Shown here in pieces: positions 63,004 through 64,000 of a stretch of 64,000 bases of DNA. Made by a program: the position numbers and the translations under genes. Position 1 is the stretch's first letter; every line of letters starts with the position of its first letter. Source of the stretch: Acanthornis magna (Eukaryota > Chordata > Aves > Passeriformes > Acanthizidae). The stretch is from contig JAWUZG010000177.1 of assembly GCA_036785705.1 (NCBI GenBank), positions 2,356,001 through 2,420,000 on the forward strand, in the 5' to 3' direction. Under the pieces are notes generated by a model that was given only the letters and a program-made list of their open reading frames with translations, did not search any database and was not told the origin of the DNA.

Positions 63004-64000
63004 AAAGCTGTGCCAGTGAAGTTTCTCACTCTGCCCCGGCCAGGGAAGAGCTCCGAGTTCTGCCTCCCCCAGCGACTCCCTGCCCCTTGCCATTTCCCCA
63101 GGAGGTTTTTTTCTCACGCCTTCCAGCTTCCCCTCCTGCCCAGGTCAGCCCCGTGTCCTCAGGCAGCCCCAGGCGACTCCAGAGGAAGGAATGGGCTGTG
63201 TGGGGGCTGTGACACCGGGGACAGCCACCCCCGCAGCACTCGCGGCTCTCAGGTAACAGGTGGACACAGGAAAGAGAAACCGAGAGGGACAATGAGGAGC
63301 AATCCCAGCCCAGCAGCTGCAGAGCTGCCAGCTCAGGCTGAGGAGCTGCACTTCCTCCTGACATCACCTCACCCTCGCTGTGGTGACAGCCCCCGGTCAC
63401 AGCTCAGTGCCACGTGGGGTTTGGTTTAAAGGCGCCCCTGCCAAAAATGACAATTCTGGCCAGGCTTCAGGCCCTGCAGACATTTATTATTGTCACTGCT
63501 TGAGGTGCCTCTGCTTCATGTGGGACTAACAGGCACTGACAAACACAAAGATGGAACATCCAGCTTCCCACTTCCATTCCTCATCCAACAACAATATGTG
63601 TGGCGCTCAAATTCCACCTTAGTCTGAGCATTTTTCGTCTGAGATTTTTAAGCCTGGCTGTGAAAGCTTCATTTCCTGAGATAACTGATATTTATTTGCC
63701 CAAGTTTCCCTGCAAACCAGAGTTAAGGTGCAGGTAAAAATAGCCCAGGCGGGTGATAATAATGTCAATATTGGTTATTGCAGTGCTGGCGGCTGGGGAG
63801 GATCAAAACAAGGAGCAGGGAAGTCCATCAGGAGCGAGGGGAGGATGGTGGGGGGAACAGGGACCAGAGAGGGAAAGAGAAAAGCTCAAGTAGAGAAACA
63901 GAGCAGCGGCCAGGAAAGACAACACACTCCTGCTTCCAATAATATTGAATCAAAGGAGACACTTAAGAGCCTTTGTTGCTACTCCTGGTCACACAGAGGC
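63004..64000. other. repeat-free stretch, possible regulatory element
   Basis: No CR1 or tandem repeats for about 1 kb, which is unusual here. 63480-63800 is AT-richer, with GATA-type words (GAGATAACTGAT, GGTGATAATAATG) and CAATATTGGTTATTGC. Its function is not known. The next upstream PPP6R2 exon could lie beyond the window edge. Confidence 0.35.

Overview
The window is vertebrate nuclear DNA from a bird, probably a songbird. Three things point that way. There are more than 40 CR1 (chicken repeat 1) LINE fragments, several almost identical to each other. Introns are compact and GC-rich, with many minisatellites. The single recognisable gene is PPP6R2, the SAPS-domain regulatory subunit 2 of protein phosphatase 6. 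The passerine placement rests on the look of the CR1 copies and is an inference.

PPP6R2 lies on the minus strand. All 22 coding exons can be placed, from the ATG at 34896 to the TGA ending at 7013. Every junction is GT-AG and every phase closes, giving a complete 925-residue protein with no frameshift or missing exon. Residues 1 to about 530 (coding exons 1-12) form the conserved N-terminus and SAPS region that binds the PP6 catalytic subunit. Residues about 536-925 (coding exons 13-22) are an acidic, Ser/Pro-rich and probably disordered tail that ends in NGPA. The ATG exon begins with a spliced 19-nt 5' UTR, so at least one non-coding first exon lies upstream. It was not identified and probably lies beyond 64 kb.

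Layout. 1-6.5 kb is sequence downstream of PPP6R2: a 10-bp tandem array (0.73-1.37 kb), a G-quadruplex-prone GGGAAT compound repeat (1.4-2.0 kb), then mostly unique sequence with no convincing exon. 6.5-7.0 kb is the 3' UTR with two polyadenylation signals. 7.0-34.9 kb is the PPP6R2 coding body. Its introns carry CR1 copies, a 23/24-bp array in intron 10 (19.4-20.7 kb), and a roughly 30-bp array in intron 14 that grows directly out of a splice donor (16.9-17.2 kb). 34.9-64 kb is most simply 5' intron: dense CR1 fragments, a cluster of three unrelated minisatellites between 43.4 and 50.0 kb, an ATT microsatellite at 52.8 kb, a small CpG-rich block at 61.15-61.42 kb, and a repeat-free stretch at 63.0-64.0 kb.

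No second protein-coding gene, tRNA, rRNA, endogenous retrovirus or DNA transposon was recognised. The very long open frames (up to about 1,200 codons) are translations of tandem arrays. No wholly new system was found. The most unusual signals are the minisatellite seeded on the 5' splice site of coding exon 14, two further donors followed at once by 9-bp G-run arrays, and near-identical inverted CR1 copies flanking groups of exons.
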